From CAZWRK01 sp964635875 (GTDB taxonomy: Bacteria; Pseudomonadota; Gammaproteobacteria; Burkholderiales; Aquaspirillaceae), in NCBI GenBank assembly GCA_964635875.1, contig CAZWRK010000180.1, forward strand, positions 1 through 6,765: a DNA stretch of 6,765 bases. The letters are read 5' to 3'. Shown here one piece after another: positions 4,951 through 6,765 of the stretch. The translations under genes and the position numbers were made by a program. Every line of letters begins with the position of its first letter. Within the stretch, counting starts at the first letter, position 1. The notes beneath the pieces were generated by a model, which was given only the letters and a program-made list of their open reading frames with translations, had not been told where the DNA came from and did not search any database.

Positions 4951-5185
4951 ACATCCAAATGGTTCAGCTTTCTCAAACTTTATGGTTGGGGAAATGCTAC
5001 GTATTTATCATCCAGATGGTACGTACCCAACAAAGATTATGAAAGTCGGGCGAACAAAAGGAGTAGTGATTGAAAGTCGAAAGTACCGTAAAAGGTATGA
5101 TCATTCCCATATCACGGAATCGCTCATGTTTCTTGGGCGTAGTTTAATCATTAAGAAGAACCCAGCACCGGGTTCTTCTTTTTAG
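4907..5185 (+). CDS. Hypothetical small basic protein, 92 aa, ending inside the terminator
   Basis: I do not recognise this protein. It starts MKKSKNTSKNW and is basic. A central segment (MLRIYHPDGTYPTKIMKVGR, then GVVIESRKYRKRY) looks like a small beta-barrel or SH3-like strand pattern, but this is inference. ATG 4907 is preferred over an upstream ATG at 4859 because it halves the overlap with the preceding gene (44 nt against 92). ATG 4982 would avoid overlap and give 67 residues. The final codons, encoding KKNPAPGSSF, are the terminator hairpin itself, and the TAG stop lies in the TTTTTAGCTA motif. That raises the possibility that the coding end is partly fortuitous. Confidence 0.62.
   Translation: MKKSKNTSKNWAFDKHPNGSAFSNFMVGEMLRIYHPDGTYPTKIMKVGRTKGVVIESRKYRKRYDHSHITESLMFLGRSLIIKKNPAPGSSF
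5153..5183 (+). terminator. Rho-independent terminator of unit 3, overlapping a coding end
   Basis: AAGAAGAACCC (5153-5163) pairs perfectly with GGGTTCTTCTT (5170-5180) over AGCACC and runs into TTTAGCTA. The 11-bp stem lies wholly in the 3' end of the upstream coding sequence. Confidence 0.88.
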
Positions 5186-5196
5186 CTATGAGTTGA
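5181..5196 (+). repeat. Terminator/promoter junction repeat, copy 1 (TTTAGCTATGAGTTGA)
   Basis: This 16-mer matches 6071-6086 at 15 positions. It starts in the T-tract of one terminator and ends in the -35 box TTGACT. The two copies bracket the genes at 5229 and 5530 and may mark recombination junctions. Confidence 0.5.
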
Positions 5197-5220
5197 CTTT
5201 ATTAAATGTCATGTTATTGT
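5193..5220 (+). promoter_or_regulatory. Sigma70 extended -10 promoter of the AT-rich 81-aa gene, leaderless type
   Basis: TTGACT (5193-5198), a 16-nt spacer and TATTGT (5215-5220) preceded by TGT form an extended -10 promoter. Only 8 nt separate the -10 from ATG 5229, so transcription probably starts at or just before the start codon. It lacks the GGTATA(A/G/T)TA nonamer and stem-loop of the other units. Confidence 0.6.
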
Positions 5221-5228
5221 TTTGAGTT

Positions 5229-5474
5229 ATGAATGAATATATGTCTGAACAAGAACGAAAGCTTTTTGAGGCTTGTGTTATTCAAGGAATAAATAATCAA
5301 ACAACAGCTAAAGATTTTAATGGAGTTTTTGACGTTAAAAAACTCGAACCTTATATTAATGAAGGATTGCCATTGTATATAAAGTATAAAAGCTGTAGGA
5401 TGGAGCCATCGGCAGAATTTATTGTAGTTTGTACATATAAAAATGAGGCTTTTGAGATTGTTTTTGCTCCGTGA
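5229..5474 (+). CDS. Hypothetical AT-rich protein, 81 aa, own promoter
   Basis: I do not recognise this protein. It begins MNEYMSEQERKLFEACVIQG and continues with a short Asn/Thr-rich turn. A helix or loop (DVKKLEPYINEG) and beta strands (LPLYIKYKSC, EFIVVCTYKNEAFEIVFAP) follow. There is no membrane segment. ATG 5229 is chosen because it lies 8 nt after the -10 box; ATG 5241 in the same frame would remove four residues and is equally possible. There is no Shine-Dalgarno. Composition is notably AT-rich: 5281-5340 has 15 G/C of 60, against 32 of 60 at 5641-5700 in the next gene. A terminator before it and its own promoter make it look like a separately acquired, moron-like gene. Confidence 0.72.
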   Translation: MNEYMSEQERKLFEACVIQGINNQTTAKDFNGVFDVKKLEPYINEGLPLYIKYKSCRMEPSAEFIVVCTYKNEAFEIVFAP

Positions 5475-5479
5475 TATTG

Positions 5480-5489
5480 TGGTATAGTA
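5480..5489 (+). promoter_or_regulatory. Promoter of the 166-aa gene (TGGTATAGTA, extended -10)
   Basis: TGGTATAGTA contains TATAGT (5483-5488) with the extended TGn. It starts 5 nt after the preceding stop codon, and the leader stem-loop begins about 6 nt downstream. No -35 is clear. Confidence 0.6.
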
Positions 5490-5495
5490 CCTTGA

Positions 5496-5513
5496 GAAGG
5501 AAATAACTCCTTT
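5496..5513 (+). promoter_or_regulatory. 5'-terminal stem-loop of the 166-aa gene leader
   Basis: AAGGA (5497-5501) pairs with TCCTT (5508-5512), with a flanking G-U pair, around the loop AATAAC. Its core AGGAAATAACTCCT differs by one base from the unit 1 hairpin core, while the outer bases differ in a paired way (T-A in unit 1, A-T here). Confidence 0.45.
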
Positions 5514-5529
5514 TTAAACCACTAACTCC

Positions 5530-6030
5530 ATGAAACTCACTGTATTCAAACTTCGCGAACAAAACACGGACACAGCCACGGGTGCAAGCGGAATGCTTAC
5601 ACACATGATCATCGACAAGGACGGAAAAACCCGTTACTTACTTCAACCTCGTGCGGTGAATCCCAAGACCGGTCATCCCGTCGAGAAAATTCACCTGGAA
5701 CCTGATCGTTTGGAAGATCAAACCAAAACTGAGGAAATTGATATCCCAATGGAAGTTTTGGGCTCAACCGTCACAGATGACGCAAGTGGAATTTCGGGTT
5801 ACGCCCTTTCTTTCGTGCGTCATCCTAACGGCTGCTTCCATGTTCATATTCAACCGAGTGGAGTGATCGAGAAAACCCGTGAACCCATCAAACCAATTGA
5901 TGTGGATTTTCGTCAAGTCTCCGGTGAAAAAGTGCCCAAGATGACTGAAGCGGAGAAAGAAGTCTCCAGAAAAGAAAAACCAAGCCCAGCCAGTATTGGC
6001 ACGTATTTTGGCGCCCCATTGCCGAGATAA
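5530..6030 (+). CDS. Hypothetical protein, 166 aa, GC-richer than its neighbours
   Basis: I do not recognise this protein. The N-terminal 100 residues look beta-rich (KLTVFKLREQNTD, HMIIDKDGKTRYLLQPRAVN, KIHLEPDRL). A His-containing strand (GCFHVHIQPSG) follows, then a Pro/Lys/Glu-rich, probably flexible tail from about residue 115, ending in an aromatic/Gly segment (IGTYFGAPLPR). The tail resembles a linker with a short terminal binding motif, but no partner can be named. ATG 5530 follows the leader hairpin and a CCACTAACTCC stretch, without Shine-Dalgarno. The gene has its own promoter and terminator, so it is expressed alone or with the 81-aa gene by read-through. Its composition is markedly richer in G/C than the preceding gene. 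Confidence 0.82.
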   Translation: MKLTVFKLREQNTDTATGASGMLTHMIIDKDGKTRYLLQPRAVNPKTGHPVEKIHLEPDRLEDQTKTEEIDIPMEVLGSTVTDDASGISGYALSFVRHPNGCFHVHIQPSGVIEKTREPIKPIDVDFRQVSGEKVPKMTEAEKEVSRKEKPSPASIGTYFGAPLPR

Positions 6031-6041
6031 AACATCTGTTT

Positions 6042-6073
6042 AAAAGAGGGCGGGTGATTCCGTCCTCTTTTTT
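6042..6073 (+). terminator. Rho-independent terminator after the 166-aa gene
   Basis: AAAAGAGGGCGG (6042-6053) pairs with CCGTCCTCTTTT (6060-6071), with one G-U, over GTGATT. More T residues and AGCTA follow. It lies 11 nt after the stop codon. Confidence 0.9.
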
Positions 6074-6086
6074 AGCTATGAATTGA
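6071..6086 (+). repeat. Terminator/promoter junction repeat, copy 2 (TTTAGCTATGAATTGA)
   Basis: This copy differs from 5181-5196 at one base. It abuts GGTATAGTA directly, so the TTGA here is not in -35 position, unlike copy 1. That makes a shared origin more likely than shared promoter function. Confidence 0.5.
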
Positions 6087-6095
6087 GGTATAGTA
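6087..6095 (+). promoter_or_regulatory. Promoter of the last gene (GGTATAGTA class)
   Basis: GGTATAGTA with TATAGT at 6089-6094 lies 13 nt after the terminator. The expected -35 position falls in the T-tract. A perfect inverted repeat starts 3 nt downstream. Confidence 0.58.
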
Positions 6096-6096
6096 C

Positions 6097-6120
6097 GATA
6101 AGAACATTATTGTTCTTATC
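6097..6120 (+). promoter_or_regulatory. 5'-terminal stem-loop of the last unit, the strongest leader hairpin
   Basis: GATAAGAACA (6097-6106) pairs perfectly with TGTTCTTATC (6111-6120) around TTAT. At 10 bp it is the longest leader stem in the window. It could also be a palindromic operator. A 30-nt A/T-rich spacer and a (CCA)3 run separate it from the ATG. Confidence 0.55.
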
Positions 6121-6150
6121 AAATTTCTATATATAACTAAGTTAAACAAC

Positions 6151-6160
6151 CCACCACCAC
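6151..6160 (+). repeat. (CCA)3C run upstream of the start codon at 6167
   Basis: CCACCACCAC is followed by AAAATT and ATG. It parallels the (CCA)5 run before ATG 3338 and stands where a Shine-Dalgarno would be expected. Confidence 0.45.
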
Positions 6161-6166
6161 AAAATT

Positions 6167-6765
6167 ATGACTCATACTGAATATTTTGAACTCTGTACGA
6201 AAACAAGAAAAATAGTAACTGAGGCTTATTCTGACATATATCCAGATTGGCCAAACATCGGAGCAGAAATGTTTCCAAACCATAAGTACGACGCTGATAA
6301 GCGTTTTCTTAATTGGAAGTCTAATGCCAAACCCTTCATTTCACATCATCGTCATTATCCATTATCGATATCCGAGGAATACGCCAAAGAAATATATTGG
6401 TCGACCGAAGATTCTGAAGTATTGGGGTTTCTTTCTCGAACAACAACACAGGAATACAACGTCCTTCCTACGAATAACTTTGGAGAATGCTTGGAATGTA
6501 TTTCTTACATGTTTTTCAAGGTAAAAGCCAACAAAACATACCAACTCTTGTCAGAGGCGTTTAAATTATGTCAGAGTGAGCGCGGAAAAATAACTTATGA
6601 CTCTTTTATCTTGACCGTTAGAGCAGTCATGAGGATGGATACAATCCCAAATCCAGACGATTCTGTACGTAATAGGCATACAATAATAGACAATCACATG
6701 ATTGATACTTTTTTGCATCCTATTCGTAAAGACCGTGCTAAATGGTTTCGATCCAACGAAGAATT
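6167..6765 (+). CDS. Hypothetical protein, partial at the window end, at least 199 aa
   Basis: From ATG 6167 the frame is open for 199 codons to the last complete codon of the window, with no stop, so the true C-terminus is beyond the edge. The protein starts MTHTEYFELCTKTRKIVTEA and is rich in aromatic residues, His and Asn. A possible Cys pair (FGECLECISYMFF, about residues 106-118) precedes helical segments (TYQLLSEAFKLCQSERGKI, SFILTVRAVMRM) and a basic end (LHPIRKDRAKWFRSNEE). No membrane segment or known motif is seen. The start is supported by the promoter, leader hairpin and CCA run, and by the same ATG context as the gene at 3338. I do not recognise the family. Confidence 0.78.
   Translation, partial: MTHTEYFELCTKTRKIVTEAYSDIYPDWPNIGAEMFPNHKYDADKRFLNWKSNAKPFISHHRHYPLSISEEYAKEIYWSTEDSEVLGFLSRTTTQEYNVLPTNNFGECLECISYMFFKVKANKTYQLLSEAFKLCQSERGKITYDSFILTVRAVMRMDTIPNPDDSVRNRHTIIDNHMIDTFLHPIRKDRAKWFRSNEE

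Noticed and set aside
5018..5027. Perfect 10-bp palindrome GGTACGTACC
   Set aside because: It lies within a coding sequence, is not repeated, and is not near a promoter; a short palindrome is expected by chance.
6324..6544. Short open frames on both strands near the right end
   Set aside because: Both lie within the long frame from 6167 that stays open to the window edge and has a promoter, leader hairpin and CCA run.

Overview
The window looks like part of a bacteriophage genome, probably a large one. It has thirteen tightly packed genes, mostly small and of unknown function, with standard stop codons (TGA is read as stop). Two genes are recognisable. A partial minus-strand gene at the left edge carries a LigD-type 3'-phosphoesterase motif. 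A 363-residue AAA+ ATPase at 1470-2561 resembles, from memory, an ATPase widespread in large tailed phages. There are no tRNAs, rRNAs, CRISPR arrays, transposases or structural phage genes, so the phage call rests on gene density, the ATPase type and the operon style. The host cannot be named. Only one of the start codons has a convincing Shine-Dalgarno sequence, which suggests a host that does not depend on it.

Layout. Positions 1-176 hold the 5' end of a minus-strand phosphoesterase/ligase-like gene. Positions 177-263 hold divergent promoters that share a -35 region. Unit 1 (264-2561) has two unknown genes, then a structured gap, then the AAA+ ATPase, and ends in a strong terminator (2572-2602). 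Unit 2 (2655-3232) has a 34-residue single-membrane-segment peptide coupled by ATGA overlap to a 158-residue unknown, then a terminator (3236-3270). Unit 3 (3338-5185) has five genes chained by overlaps of 1, 26, 16 and 44 nt. Its terminator (5153-5183) lies inside the last coding sequence. Next come a single AT-rich gene (5229-5474) on its own sigma70-type, probably leaderless promoter, and a GC-richer gene (5530-6030) with its own promoter and a terminator (6042-6073). The last gene starts at 6167 and is still open at the right edge. No gene-free stretch exceeds 300 bases; the longest gap is 6031-6166 and is filled by a terminator, promoter and leader.

The most striking feature is the repeated regulatory design. 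Five units start with a GGTATA(A/G/T)TA -10 element, and a different inverted repeat lies at about the expected transcription start. In four of the five, CCA-triplet runs then flank the start codon in place of a ribosome binding site. Each of the four terminators runs into TTTTTA(G/A)CTA just before the next promoter. Together these look like an exchangeable terminator/promoter/5'-stem-loop junction. Two other genes instead have -35/-10 promoters placed 7-8 nt before the ATG, as expected for leaderless mRNAs. The functions of most proteins are unknown and none is claimed here.
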